In this document: positions 1 to 10,096 of the stretch, piece after piece
Layout of the letters: every line of letters starts with the position of its first letter
How positions within the stretch are numbered: position 1 is the stretch's first letter
From: CAYXXN01 sp964469055
Lineage (GTDB): Bacteria; Acidobacteriota; Thermoanaerobaculia; Multivoradales; JAHEKO01
Length of the DNA stretch: 10,335 nucleotides
Reading direction: 5' to 3'
NCBI GenBank assembly: GCA_964469055.1
Contig: CAYXXN010000107.1
Location: 1-10,335 of the forward strand
Translations under genes and position numbers: made by a program
Notes under the pieces: generated by a model
What the model was told of the DNA's origin: nothing
What the model saw: only the letters and a program-made list of their open reading frames with translations
Database searches by the model: none

Positions 1-165
1 ATCATCCTCCACCGGCGGGTTCGAGGCGCGGTGACCGTGGAGCTCGACGGCGTGCCTTGGGATCAGGCGCTCCACTTCATCTTGAAGACCCACGGCATGG
101 CAGCCGAGATCGACGGCCGGATCTGGGCGGTCGCTCCGCGCGCCACCCTGGAGCGCGGTGACTGA
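1..165 (+). CDS. C-terminal end of an STN (secretin/TonB short N-terminal) domain protein, partial
   Basis: Frame 1 is open from the first base and stops at TGA 163-165, giving 54 residues of the carboxyl end of a longer protein. The stretch VTVELDGVPWDQALHFIL, followed by a short helix-strand (HGMAAEIDGRIWAVAP), is the pattern of the STN/secretin N0 domain seen in PilQ-type secretins and TonB receptors. That domain normally sits at the amino end of a large outer-membrane protein. Here the protein ends about 10 residues after the domain, so no secretin pore or TonB barrel follows. It may be a stand-alone STN protein whose front lies outside the window. The next gene starts 36 bp downstream on the same strand, so co-transcription with frdA is possible but not shown. 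The domain call is from motif recognition only. Confidence 0.6.
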   Translation: MILHRRVRGAVTVELDGVPWDQALHFILKTHGMAAEIDGRIWAVAPRATLERGD

Positions 166-201
166 GGCGCCGCCCTCCTTCCCCGCCTCGAGCAGCTATC
201 C

Positions 202-1941
202 ATGGAGACCGCCTCCCACGACGTCCTGATCGTGGGCGGCGGCGGGGCCGGGCTGCGCGCGGCGATCGCCATCGCCGAGGCCGACCCGGAGCTCTCCGTC
301 GCCGTCGTCTCCAAGGTCTACCCGATGCGCAGCCACACCGTGGCGGCCGAGGGAGGCGCCGCGGCCGTGGCGCGGCCGGACGACAGCCTGGACGAGCACG
401 CCTACGACACGGTCTCCGGCGGCGACTGGCTCTGCGACCAGGACGCGGTGGAGCTCTTCGTGCGCGAGGCGCCCGAGGAGCTGCTGCGCCTCGAGCACTG
501 GGGTTGTCCCTGGAGCCGAACGCCCGACGGCCACGTCGCGGTGCGCCCGTTCGGCGGCATGAAGCGCGAGCGCACCTGGTTCGCCGCGGACAAGACCGGC
601 TTCCACCTCCTCCACACGCTCTACCAGACGACCCTCAAGTACCCGCTGATCCGTTGGTATGACGAGTGGTTCGTCACGCGGCTGCTGGTCGACGACGGTC
701 GCTGCCAGGGAGCAGTGGCGATCGAGCTAGCGACCGGCAAGGTCTACGGCCTGTTCGCCCCGGCCGTGATCCTCACGACCGGCGGCTGCGGGCGGGTCTT
801 CGCTTTCACCACCAACGCCAACATCAAGACCGGCGACGGCATGGCCTTGGCCTACCGGGCCGGGGTGGCCTTGAAGGACATGGAGTTCGTCCAGTACCAC
901 CCGACGGGCCTGCCCTTTACCGGCATCCTGATCACCGAAGCGGCGCGCTCCGAGGGGGGGTGGCTCCTCAACAAGGATGGCTATCGCTACTTGCAGGATT
1001 ACGACCTCGGGCATCCGGAGCCCCAGCCGGTCAAGCGCTCGATGGAGCTCGGCCCTCGCGACCGCCTCTCCCAGGCCTTCGTCCAAGAGATGCACAAGGG
1101 GCGTACCGTCGAGACCCCGCACGGCGAGGTGGTCCACCTCGACATCCGGCACCTGGGCGAGAAGGTGATCGACACGCGGCTTCCCTTCGTGCGCGAGCTG
1201 TGCCGCAAGTACGAGAGCCTCGACCCCGTCGACGAGCTCATCCCGGTGCGCCCGGTGGTGCACTACATGATGGGCGGTGTCGACACCGACCTCGACGGGG
1301 CGACCACGCTCGCCGGCCTCTATGCCGCCGGCGAAGTCGCCTGCGTCTCCATCAACGGCTCCAACCGCCTGGGCTCGAACTCCTTGACCGAGATCCTGGT
1401 CTTCGGCGCCCGGGCGGGGAAAGCGGCGGCGCGTACCGCGGCGGCGGGCCTTCACCCGAGCCGCGACGTCCTGGCCCAAGCCCTCGACGAGGAGCGGCGC
1501 CTGGTCGAAGAGCTGCTCCACCAAGGCGGTCGCGAGCGCGTGGCGGTGCTGCGCACCGAGCTGCAGCAGGCGATGGAGAAGGGCGCCGGCATCTATCGTG
1601 ACCTCGCCGGTCTCTCCGGCGCGGCAGCCGAGATCGAGGAGCTCAAAGCCAGGTTCCGAGGGATCGCGCTCGCGGACGCCAGCCACACCTTCAACACCGA
1701 GCTCGTGGCCTACCTCGAGCTCGAGAACATGCTCGACGTCGCCGAGTCCATCCTCCACTCCGGCCTCGAGCGCCGGGAGTCGCGCGGCGCCCACCAGCGA
1801 ACCGACTACCCGAGGCGCGACGACGAGACGTTCCTCGCCCACTCCCTGGCGCACAAGGTCGAGGGGCGATCGCCGCGCATCGAGTACTCGCCGGTCACCA
1901 TCACCCGTTGGCCTCCCGGCGAGCGGGTCTACGGGAGATAG
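202..1941 (+). CDS. frdA: Fumarate reductase flavoprotein subunit FrdA
   Basis: Catalytic subunit of quinol:fumarate reductase, interconverting fumarate and succinate on the cytoplasmic face of the membrane. It has 579 residues, near the usual length. The FAD dinucleotide fold GGGGAG is at 12-17, and the covalent FAD histidine is H45 in MRSHTVAAEGG. Active-site residues line up with E. coli FrdA: H233 (QYHPTG), E246 (ITEAARSEGG), the proton-shuttle R286 (GPRD), H354 (HYMMGG) and R389 (SNRLGSNS). The ending PVTITRWPPGERVYGR and long internal stretches match Mycobacterium tuberculosis FrdA as I remember it, more closely than the E. coli protein. ATG 202 gives the family's short lead before the FAD fold; its ribosome site is weak (GAGCAG). 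It is followed 5 bp later by frdB. Succinate dehydrogenase is the main alternative, but the FrdC/FrdD-type anchors downstream favour the Frd family. The in vivo direction cannot be read from sequence. Confidence 0.96.
   Translation: METASHDVLIVGGGGAGLRAAIAIAEADPELSVAVVSKVYPMRSHTVAAEGGAAAVARPDDSLDEHAYDTVSGGDWLCDQDAVELFVREAPEELLRLEHWGCPWSRTPDGHVAVRPFGGMKRERTWFAADKTGFHLLHTLYQTTLKYPLIRWYDEWFVTRLLVDDGRCQGAVAIELATGKVYGLFAPAVILTTGGCGRVFAFTTNANIKTGDGMALAYRAGVALKDMEFVQYHPTGLPFTGILITEAARSEGGWLLNKDGYRYLQDYDLGHPEPQPVKRSMELGPRDRLSQAFVQEMHKGRTVETPHGEVVHLDIRHLGEKVIDTRLPFVRELCRKYESLDPVDELIPVRPVVHYMMGGVDTDLDGATTLAGLYAAGEVACVSINGSNRLGSNSLTEILVFGARAGKAAARTAAAGLHPSRDVLAQALDEERRLVEELLHQGGRERVAVLRTELQQAMEKGAGIYRDLAGLSGAAAEIEELKARFRGIALADASHTFNTELVAYLELENMLDVAESILHSGLERRESRGAHQRTDYPRRDDETFLAHSLAHKVEGRSPRIEYSPVTITRWPPGERVYGR
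1933..1937 (+). promoter_or_regulatory. Ribosome binding site deciding the frdB start
   Basis: GGGAG lies 9 bases before ATG 1947, inside the last codons of frdA. It favours ATG 1947 over the in-frame ATG at 1908, which would add 13 residues (MASRRAGLREIAT) with no family counterpart. The resulting MAETIRLEVRRY start matches the FrdB family. Confidence 0.7.
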
Positions 1942-1946
1942 CGACG

Positions 1947-2690
1947 ATGGCCGAGACGATCCGACTCGAGGTCCGCCGCTACCGTCCGGAGGAGGAGGCC
2001 GAGCCCACTTGGCAGAGCTTCGAGGTGCCGCGGCCTCGCGAGTGGATGGTCCTCGATGGCCTCAACTACATCAAGGACCACCTCGACGGGAGCCTCTCCT
2101 ATCGCTGGGCTTGCCGCATGGGGGTGTGCGGCAGCTGCGGCATGATGGTCAACGGCGAGCCCACGCTGACCTGCGCCGCGCGGCTCGCCGAATTGGGGCC
2201 GGGGCCGGTGAAGGTCGAGCCGCTCTCCGGCTTCCCCGTCCTGCGCGACCTGGTGGTGGACATGAAGGATTTCCTCGCCAAGCTCACGAGCGTCAAGCCC
2301 TGGATCCTCCGCCAAGAAGAGAAGCCCCTGTCCGAAGGCGAGCACCTGCAGACGCCCGAGGAGCTCGCCGAGTACAAGTCCTACAGCATGTGCATCAACT
2401 GCCTGCTCTGCTACGCCGCCTGCCCGATCTACGCGCTCGAGCCCAGCTTCGTCGGACCGGCAGCCATCGCTTTGGCCCAGCGCTACAACCTGGACTCCCG
2501 CGACCAAGGGGCGGCGGAGCGCATGGAGCTGCTGTCGCGGCACGAGGGGATCTGGGCGTGCACCTTCGTGGGCGAGTGCTCGGAGGTCTGTCCCAAGGAC
2601 GTGGACCCGGCCGGCGCCATTCAGCGCTACAAGGTCGCTGCCACGCTGGCTTGGTTCAAGTCGGTTCTGCTGCCCTGGGGGAAGCGGTGA
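1947..2690 (+). CDS. frdB: Fumarate reductase iron-sulfur subunit FrdB
   Basis: Electron-transfer subunit that links the quinone site in the membrane anchors to FrdA. It has 247 residues, close to E. coli FrdB. The plant-type [2Fe-2S] ligands are C56, C61, C64 and C76 (ACRMGVCGSC, then LTC). The second half has the dicluster ferredoxin pattern: C149, C152, C155 and C215 for [4Fe-4S], and C159, C205 and C211 for [3Fe-4S] (CINCLLCYAACP, CTFVGECSEVCP). The segment FVGPAAI is characteristic of fumarate reductase and succinate dehydrogenase. The 5 bp gap from frdA and the 4-base overlap with frdC point to a translationally coupled operon. No ligand is missing. Confidence 0.96.
   Translation: MAETIRLEVRRYRPEEEAEPTWQSFEVPRPREWMVLDGLNYIKDHLDGSLSYRWACRMGVCGSCGMMVNGEPTLTCAARLAELGPGPVKVEPLSGFPVLRDLVVDMKDFLAKLTSVKPWILRQEEKPLSEGEHLQTPEELAEYKSYSMCINCLLCYAACPIYALEPSFVGPAAIALAQRYNLDSRDQGAAERMELLSRHEGIWACTFVGECSEVCPKDVDPAGAIQRYKVAATLAWFKSVLLPWGKR
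2677..2684 (+). promoter_or_regulatory. Ribosome binding site of frdC
   Basis: The purine run GGGGGAAG ends 2 bases before GTG 2687; its GGGGGA core is 4 bases away. It lies inside the end of frdB and supports the GTG start, whose GTGA overlaps the frdB stop codon TGA 2688-2690. Confidence 0.6.
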
Positions 2691-3097
2691 AGGCGGCCTA
2701 CCGCCCCTACCACCCCGAGCCGCACCGGGAGCGGATGCCCATTTTCTGGTGGCTGCGCAAGCTCCCGTACGCCAAGTTCATCACTCGCGAGCTGACCAGC
2801 CTGGCGGTGGCTTACGCCGCCGTGCTCCTGATCGTCGAGGTCGGCGCCGTCGCCCGCGGGCCAGAGGCCTACGCTCGTTTCCAGCAGTTTCTCGCTGCTC
2901 CGGCCACCGTGGCGCTCCACGGGGCGGTTCTCCTCTTCCTCCTCTTCCACACCTTGACCTGGCTCGGCCTGGCACCCCAAGCGATGGTGGTGCGGCTGGC
3001 CGGCCGGCGGGTCCCGGACCGTGCGATCCTGGCCGCCCACTACCTCGCGTGGCTCGCCGCCAGCGGCCTGGTGGTCTGGGTCCTCCGGGGAGGCTGA
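2687..3097 (+). CDS. frdC: Fumarate reductase membrane anchor FrdC
   Basis: Small membrane anchor of 136 residues that helps form the quinone site. The amino end (YRPYHPEPHRERMPIFWW) resembles the cytoplasmic lead of E. coli FrdC. Three hydrophobic helices lie at about 36-56, 72-93 and 113-133. E35 (ITRELTS) aligns with E. coli FrdC E29, needed there for menaquinol oxidation, and H88 (LFHTLTWLGLAP) aligns with H82. The segment GPEAYARFQQFL between helices 1 and 2 also matches the family. The start is GTG 2687, overlapping the frdB stop and backed by a purine-rich site; the open frame extends far upstream, but that part is only a shadow of frdA and frdB. In characterised enzymes with two small anchors of this kind no haem is bound. 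Confidence 0.92.
   Translation: MKAAYRPYHPEPHRERMPIFWWLRKLPYAKFITRELTSLAVAYAAVLLIVEVGAVARGPEAYARFQQFLAAPATVALHGAVLLFLLFHTLTWLGLAPQAMVVRLAGRRVPDRAILAAHYLAWLAASGLVVWVLRGG
3087..3093 (+). promoter_or_regulatory. Strong ribosome binding site of frdD
   Basis: GGGGAGG lies 6 bases before GTG 3100, at the end of frdC. It selects the GTG start, two bases after the frdC stop, over in-frame ATGs far upstream or the internal ATG at M18. Confidence 0.75.
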
Positions 3098-3099
3098 GG

Positions 3100-3450
3100 G
3101 TGCGGCGCGGGCTCGAGCCGTTCTTCTGGGCGCTCTTCTCGAGCGGCGGGATGCTGGCGGCGCTGGTCCTGCCGGCGGCGGTCCTCCTGCTCTGGGTGGC
3201 CGCGCCGCTCGGCTGGGTCGAGGCCCCATCGCAGGCCGTCATGGTCGAACGCCTCGCGCACCCGCTGATTCGGCTCTTCCTCTTCGCGCTGATCGCGCTC
3301 GGGCTCTTCCACTGGGCTCACCGGTTTCGCTACACCCTCTACGACGGCCTGCAGCTCGCCCATCTCTACGGGCTCATCGCCACCGTCTGCTACGGCACCG
3401 CCGCGGTGTTGACGGCACTGGCGGCCTGGGTACTGTGGTCGTTCCCTTGA
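3100..3450 (+). CDS. frdD: Fumarate reductase membrane anchor FrdD
   Basis: Second membrane anchor, 116 residues, close to the family length. EPFFWALFSSGGM at 6-18 is the FrdD signature before helix 1 (E. coli has EPVFWGLFGAGGM, from memory). Helices lie at about 14-36, 55-72 and 88-112. H71 and H74 (LFHWAHRFRYTLYDGLQL) occupy the region of the E. coli FrdD H80/H84 quinone-site residues, and this segment closely resembles mycobacterial FrdD. The GTG start is chosen from a strong Shine-Dalgarno sequence 6 bases upstream and from the family's amino end. It begins two bases after the frdC stop, completing the A-B-C-D order. Confidence 0.92.
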   Translation: MRRGLEPFFWALFSSGGMLAALVLPAAVLLLWVAAPLGWVEAPSQAVMVERLAHPLIRLFLFALIALGLFHWAHRFRYTLYDGLQLAHLYGLIATVCYGTAAVLTALAAWVLWSFP

Positions 3451-3462
3451 GTCCGAGGAACA

Positions 3463-3468
3463 GGGAGG
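3463..3468 (+). promoter_or_regulatory. Ribosome binding site of the TPR-like gene
   Basis: GGGAGG lies 7 bases before ATG 3476, in the 25 bp gap after frdD. With no hairpin in that gap, it suggests that translation restarts on a shared mRNA. Confidence 0.75.
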
Positions 3469-3475
3469 CAAACCT

Positions 3476-3976
3476 ATGCCCGATTTGAAGCCCCTCTCGG
3501 CCGCCGCCGTGCCGGCCGCCCTCGACAAGGCCAAGCACTACCGGCTCCTGAACGAGCCGGCGCAGGCCGAGAGCATTTGTCGCGACGTGCTGGCCCTCGA
3601 CCCCGGCAACCAGGACGCCCAGGTGACGCTCGTGCTCGCCCTGACCGACCAGTTCGACGGCGGGCTGAGCGAGGCCCTCCCGGCCGCCCGCGACGCGGCC
3701 GCGCGGCTCCTCGACGCCTACCGCCGCGCCTACTACAGCGGCATCGTTTGTGAGCGCTGCGCGGGTGCACACCTGCGGCGCGGCGGCCCGGCGGCCGGAG
3801 CCATCGCTTGGGACTGGCTCACCCAGGCGCTGGCCTGGTACGAGCAGGCCGAGCCGCTGCGGCCGCCCGGCAACGACGACGTGATCCTGCGCTGGAACAG
3901 CTGCGTGCGCACCCTCGAACGCCACCCCGAGATGCAGCCGCCGGCCCCCGAGACCTTCCAGCCGCTGCTCGAGTAG
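3476..3976 (+). CDS. TPR-like helical protein of unknown function
   Basis: A soluble protein of 166 residues with no signal peptide or membrane segment. Two helix-rich stretches resemble tetratricopeptide repeats: about 15-56 (KAKHYRLLNEPAQAESICRD then LALDPGNQDAQVTLVLAL) and about 108-148 (AWDWLTQALAWYEQAEPLRP, then DDVILRWNSCVRTL). LALDPGNQDA is a typical TPR helix-turn. The middle carries YYSGIVCERCAGAHLRRG, with a C92-x-x-C95 pair; two more cysteines (C35, C143) lie elsewhere, so a metal site is possible but unproven. It has an excellent ribosome site 25 bp after frdD and is followed 5 bp later by the amino acid dehydrogenase, so it is probably co-transcribed with both. A role in protein-protein contacts, perhaps assembly or regulation of a neighbour, is inference only. 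I do not recognise a named family. Confidence 0.82.
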   Translation: MPDLKPLSAAAVPAALDKAKHYRLLNEPAQAESICRDVLALDPGNQDAQVTLVLALTDQFDGGLSEALPAARDAAARLLDAYRRAYYSGIVCERCAGAHLRRGGPAAGAIAWDWLTQALAWYEQAEPLRPPGNDDVILRWNSCVRTLERHPEMQPPAPETFQPLLE

Positions 3977-3981
3977 GGCCG

Positions 3982-5024
<1,043 letters not shown>

Positions 5025-5028
<4 letters not shown>

Positions 5029-6119
5029 CGCGTCAGGTCGCGCGCCACTACGCGATCGCGCCCCTGGGCCTTGGCCTCGTAGAGCGCCTGGTCGGCGACC
5101 GCGAGCATCGCCCGCGGCGCCTCCGCCGGCCGCGGCACCACGGTGGCGGCCCCCACGCTCACGGTGACGTACGGCGCGACGTGCGAGGCCTCGTGCGGTA
5201 GGGCGAGGGCGGCGACCGCCTGGCGCACCCTCTCGGCCTGCGCCCGCGCCTCCTCGGGTGAGGTCTCGGGGAGGATGAGCCCGAACTCCTCGCCGCCGTA
5301 GCGAGCGACGGTGTCGGCCGCCCGCCGCGCCAGCTCTTCGAGCCGGCGAGCGATGCGGCGCAGGCAGCCGTCGCCGTAGGCGTGGCCGTAGCGGTCGTTC
5401 AATGCCTTGAAGCAGTCCACGTCGGCCAGGAGGATCGTCAGTGGGTGGCCCTCGCGGCAGGAGCGCCGCCACTCCTCTTCGAGAGCGCTCTCGAAGCCGC
5501 GCCGGTTGGCAATGCCCGTCAAGTGATCGAGCACCGCCAGGCGCCCGAGCTCGCGGTTGGCCCGCTCCAGCCGGCGGTTGACCCCGGCGAGGTGGATCGC
5601 CCCGGCGATCTGGTCCGCCAAGCTGTCGAAGATGCGCCGCGCGGTGGGCGCGAAGGTGTCCTTGCGAGTGCTCTCGAGGTTGAGGACCCCGAGGATCCGG
5701 TCGCGGTAGCGGATGGGGACCATGTACTCGGACTCGACGGAGTCGTTCCCGGGCACGTAGTCCGGGTCGCTCTTGGGGTCGAGCACGAGCTGCGGCTCTC
5801 CCAGGCGCACGGTGCGGCCACAAGCGCCCACCGTGATCGGCCACTCGTCACCTCCCGGATGCCGCAGGTTGAGCTCGCCGGAGTAGGCCTCGACGACGAA
5901 CCTCTGCCCGCTCTCGTCGAGCAGCAAGATCGAGGCGATGGCGACCGGGAGCTTGGCGGCGATGAAGTCGACGACGCGCTGCATGAGCTGGTCGAGGTCG
6001 TCGGCCTCGAGGGCGACCCGGGAGACCTCGTTCAAGATCTCGAGCAGGTCGGCATGGCGGCGCAAGTCCTCGTCGACCGGCAGCAGACCCGCGGCGCCCG
6101 CCCGCGCTCTGGAGTTCAC
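5025..6119 (-). CDS. GAF-GGDEF diguanylate cyclase
   Basis: Predicted cytoplasmic enzyme making cyclic di-GMP from two GTP. It has 364 residues and no membrane segment. A GAF sensor domain covers about 41-178 (LDQLMQRVVDFIAAKLPV at the front, the YMVPIRYRDRILGVLNLES core, and DSLADQIAGAI near the end), followed by a helical linker (about 180-195). The cyclase domain starts at DHLTGIANRRGF (198-209), has the metal-binding DVDCFKALND (233-242) and the active-site loop GGEEF (275-279), an active variant of GGDEF. R266-A-A-D269, exactly five residues before the loop, is the RxxD inhibitory site, so product inhibition is likely. The start is GTG 6119 with no strong ribosome site. The upstream lipoprotein gene ends 69 bp away on the same strand. 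The GAF ligand is unknown. Confidence 0.93.
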
Positions 6120-6188
6120 CGGCTCAGTCTGACAGAACGCGCCCGACTGGGATCTCGCCCCCCGGTCGCTCGCGGAAGGCTGCGTCGG

Positions 6189-6536
6189 CTAGGGCAGGCG
6201 CGTGCGGTAGGGCAAGAGGTACCCCGAGCAGTGGATGGAGACCTGCGACCGCGAAGGGATCTCGAAGCCCGCGAGCTTCTTCCAGCCCACCTCGGTGGTC
6301 TCGCCGGCCGCCAGGCTCGCCAGCTCGTGATGTTTGACGTCGCCTTCGGGGGTCTCGACCCGGACCTCGATGCCGGTCAGGGGTGCTTTGCCTTGGTTCG
6401 TCACCTGCAGCACCTTGCCGATGCCCAGGAGCGAATCCCGGTAGGTGACCGCGAGCGGCGGCGCCCCCACCCGCCCGCAGCCGAGCCAACCGATCGTCGC
6501 GGCAACGAGCAGGAGCCGGGTGAGCGCAGCGTGCAT
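6189..6536 (-). CDS. Small predicted lipoprotein with an Ig-like beta fold
   Basis: A 115-residue protein. Residues 1-20 form a short positive lead plus a hydrophobic segment ending in WLGC, with C20 as the likely lipidated residue; tryptophan at position -3 is unusual but allowed by the general bacterial lipoprotein pattern. The mature part, about 28-105, alternates beta-strand-like segments (GIGKVLQVTNQGKAPLTGIE, VRVETPEGDVKHHELASLAA, ETTEVGWKKL), the pattern of small Ig-like or FxLYD/CARDB-type domains that describe tissue-of-strands folds rather than enzymes. No catalytic motif is visible. ATG 6536 is 23 bp after the M2 peptidase stop on the same strand, so the two are probably co-transcribed. 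A periplasmic, membrane-tethered accessory role is inference. No named family is recognised. Confidence 0.75.
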   Translation of the reverse strand: MHAALTRLLLVAATIGWLGCGRVGAPPLAVTYRDSLLGIGKVLQVTNQGKAPLTGIEVRVETPEGDVKHHELASLAAGETTEVGWKKLAGFEIPSRSQVSIHCSGYLLPYRTRLP

Positions 6537-6559
6537 GTCGAGATCCGTTGCGGTGCCTC

Positions 6560-8383
<1,824 letters not shown>

Positions 8384-8452
8384 CGCTGACTCCGCGTGAA
8401 GGGACGACCCGCACGAGACGGGCGGGTGAAACGAAGGCATTGTACCCGGCGG

Positions 8453-9562
8453 CTACCAGGACGACGACGACGCGGCCGCCACCACCCGCGCCGGCCCGAG
8501 CTCCGTTGCCGGCGCGTGGAGGAAACGCGTGATGTCCTTGAGGGAGCGGTAGTTGTCGAGAACGGTGAAGGACAGGAACGAGAGGCCGTGGCCGTAGGCG
8601 AGCGTGATCCGCTCCGGCCGGCCGAGCGACTCCCACAGCAGCTCGCGTGAGGCTCGCGGCACGAAGCGGTCGCGCGCCGCGTCGAACATGAGCACCCTTC
8701 GCGGGTCGATGCGACCCGCGTAGGTCACCGGGTTGATAGGAGCCAACTCCGGTGCCAGCCGTCGCCGCAGATCCTCGCGGCTCCAGCCAAAGCGCGCCCG
8801 AAGGCGCTCGCGCACCCGGCCGGGGAGCATCGGGCAATCGAGGAAGATGTCCTCGAGCCGAGGGCTGCCCATGACGAAGACGGCCCGCGTGAGGCGCGGG
8901 TCGAGCCCCGTCACGGTGGCGCCGACGATGGCGCTCATGCTGAAGCCGACGAGGCCGACCCGCTGGCGGTCGACCTCCGGGCGTGCCAGGCCCCAGTCGA
9001 GGGCCCGCCGCACGTCCTCGACCGTCGTGGCGTAGACCGCCACCCAGCGCCGCACCTCGGCGAGGAAGGCCTCCTCGGTCGGAGCCGCCGCCACCGCTCG
9101 CCAGTCGATCAGCGCCCGCTCCGCCTGCAGCACCAACACGTCCAGCTCGCCCCGGCGGATCAACCGCCGCGTCGTGATCGCGGGGGGGTACTTGCTCCGA
9201 CCCCAGATCGGCAGCACGACGACCAGCCCCCGCCGGCCGCCTTCGGCACGGTGGAAGTAGCGGCCCCGCACCAGGTTGTCGGGCTGGCGGTTGCTCCCCG
9301 AGGAAGGAAAGCTGAAGCTCGAGACGTCGTAGGCGAGGACCCGCTTGCGGTAGCGCAGCGTCACGGCGGGCGGCTCGGCGGGCCGTGGTCCGGCGAAGGC
9401 GGCTGGCAGCGCCACGACCGGGCGGTGCCGCGCGTGCTCGGCTGCCGTCGTCAGGGGGATGTGCACCCGCGGCACGCAGGCACCGCTGAGGAGCGCCGCC
9501 ACGAGGACGACTCGCCCGAGACGCCCGTCCGTCCGCAGCCGTCCTCGCCCCTGCTCGCTCAT
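8453..9562 (-). CDS. Alpha/beta-hydrolase, predicted lipoprotein
   Basis: Predicted serine hydrolase of 369 residues with unknown substrate. A basic amino end and a hydrophobic stretch (VVLVAALLSGAC) end at C29, a plausible lipobox, so it is probably anchored in the envelope facing the periplasm. The alpha/beta fold is shown by RGLVVVLPIWG (111-121), the nucleophile elbow GFSMS with S208 (206-210), the acid region MFDAARDRFVP with D298 (D294 less likely), and H325 in YGHGLSF. The elbow has Ser where the classical GxSxG has its last Gly. Residues 160-195 (VAVYATTVEDVRRALDWGL) are the helix before the elbow, as in dienelactone-hydrolase or acyl-peptidase-like members. The carboxyl end is low-complexity (AAASSSSW). 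ATG 9562 has no clear ribosome site; it was chosen because it precedes the signal sequence. It could be an esterase or a peptidase. Confidence 0.82.
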   Translation of the reverse strand: MSEQGRGRLRTDGRLGRVVLVAALLSGACVPRVHIPLTTAAEHARHRPVVALPAAFAGPRPAEPPAVTLRYRKRVLAYDVSSFSFPSSGSNRQPDNLVRGRYFHRAEGGRRGLVVVLPIWGRSKYPPAITTRRLIRRGELDVLVLQAERALIDWRAVAAAPTEEAFLAEVRRWVAVYATTVEDVRRALDWGLARPEVDRQRVGLVGFSMSAIVGATVTGLDPRLTRAVFVMGSPRLEDIFLDCPMLPGRVRERLRARFGWSREDLRRRLAPELAPINPVTYAGRIDPRRVLMFDAARDRFVPRASRELLWESLGRPERITLAYGHGLSFLSFTVLDNYRSLKDITRFLHAPATELGPARVVAAASSSSW

Positions 9563-9584
9563 CGCCGTCGGACAACCAAGGATA

Positions 9585-9598
9585 GCGGAAGCCTCCGC
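9585..9598 (-). terminator. Weak candidate hairpin between the nucleotidyltransferase and hydrolase genes
   Basis: On the - strand GCGGA-GGCT-TCCGC forms a 5 bp stem with a 4-base loop, 25 bases after the nucleotidyltransferase stop, followed by TATCCTTGGTTGT, which is T-rich for this genome. A short rho-independent terminator, or a 5' leader hairpin of the hydrolase gene, is possible. The stem is too short to be confident. Confidence 0.25.
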
Positions 9599-9622
9599 CG
9601 TGCTCGCCGCTCGCCGGGTCGG

Positions 9623-10096
9623 TCAGCGGTTGCGCTCGAGCCAATAGTCGCGAAAGGCCCGCAGTCGCGGCAGAGCCTCGCGGTCCCTCGCTCGGTTGGC
9701 CGCCTCCTTGCTGGCGATGATGTCGTCCGGGTGGCAGACCGGGAACCCCTCCACGTCGACGCGCCGCGCCCACGCGGTGGCGAAGGTCTCGATGCCGTCC
9801 GGAGCGAACACCAGATCGAGGTCGAAGGGACCGTTCTTGAGCTGGATGAAGTCTTTTCCCTGCCGGATCTCCGCCGCTTGGTCCGCCGTCAGATCGAACC
9901 CGAGCTCGTGGATGGCGGCCGCCGCCGCGGCACCGTTGGCCTCACTCTTCTCCAGGAAGAGGTCCGCGTCCTGGGTCGTGTCCGGGTAGCCGAGGAGGAT
10001 GGCGCCGGACTTGCCAAGGAAGAGATAGCGAACGCCGCGGCGCGCGAAGGCGTCGCGAATCTCCTCGGCCTGGGCGTAGTCAAACCGCCGGGCCAT
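9623..10096 (-). CDS. MNT/AbiEii-like nucleotidyltransferase
   Basis: A 157-residue stand-alone protein of the DNA polymerase beta-type nucleotidyltransferase fold. G28-K-S-G31 followed by D43-x-D45 (LLGYPDTTQDADLFLEKS) forms the GS...DxD active site, and D92/D94 (FDLDLVF) supply the third acidic position. The ending DDIIASKEAANRARDREAL carries the K...R.RD pattern common in small nucleotidyltransferases related to AbiEii and MNT antitoxins/toxins. The expected reaction is transfer of a nucleotide to an RNA or protein target, which cannot be named here. ATG 10096 overlaps the end of the upstream small gene by 17 bases, so translation is probably coupled; no strong ribosome site is visible. 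It is not preceded by a HEPN-type partner. It could be one half of a toxin-antitoxin-like pair. Confidence 0.82.
   Translation of the reverse strand: MARRFDYAQAEEIRDAFARRGVRYLFLGKSGAILLGYPDTTQDADLFLEKSEANGAAAAAAIHELGFDLTADQAAEIRQGKDFIQLKNGPFDLDLVFAPDGIETFATAWARRVDVEGFPVCHPDDIIASKEAANRARDREALPRLRAFRDYWLERNR

Noticed and set aside
727..1854. Long open frame on the - strand inside frdA (375 codons)
   Set aside because: It lies opposite a gene whose active-site motifs are all intact, has low-complexity composition and no recognisable domain; GC-rich codon bias creates such frames.
1598..2686. Upstream extension of the frdC reading frame
   Set aside because: This part is Ser/Arg/Pro-rich out-of-frame shadow of frdA and frdB; the GTG at 2687 has a ribosome site and gives the normal FrdC length.
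6145..6167. Imperfect inverted repeat GACTGGG...CCCGGTC in the gap before the cyclase
   Set aside because: It has one mismatch on the transcribed strand, a 9-base loop and no T tract; too weak for a terminator or operator call.
8407..8427. Inverted repeat ACCCGC-9 bases-GCGGGT between the hydrolase and M2 peptidase genes
   Set aside because: A 6 bp stem without a following T run is expected by chance at this GC content; it is not supportable as terminator or attenuator.
8453..8475. Short ACG-type trinucleotide repeat
   Set aside because: It encodes the Ser-rich end of the hydrolase and is only a few units long; no sign of a functional repeat array.
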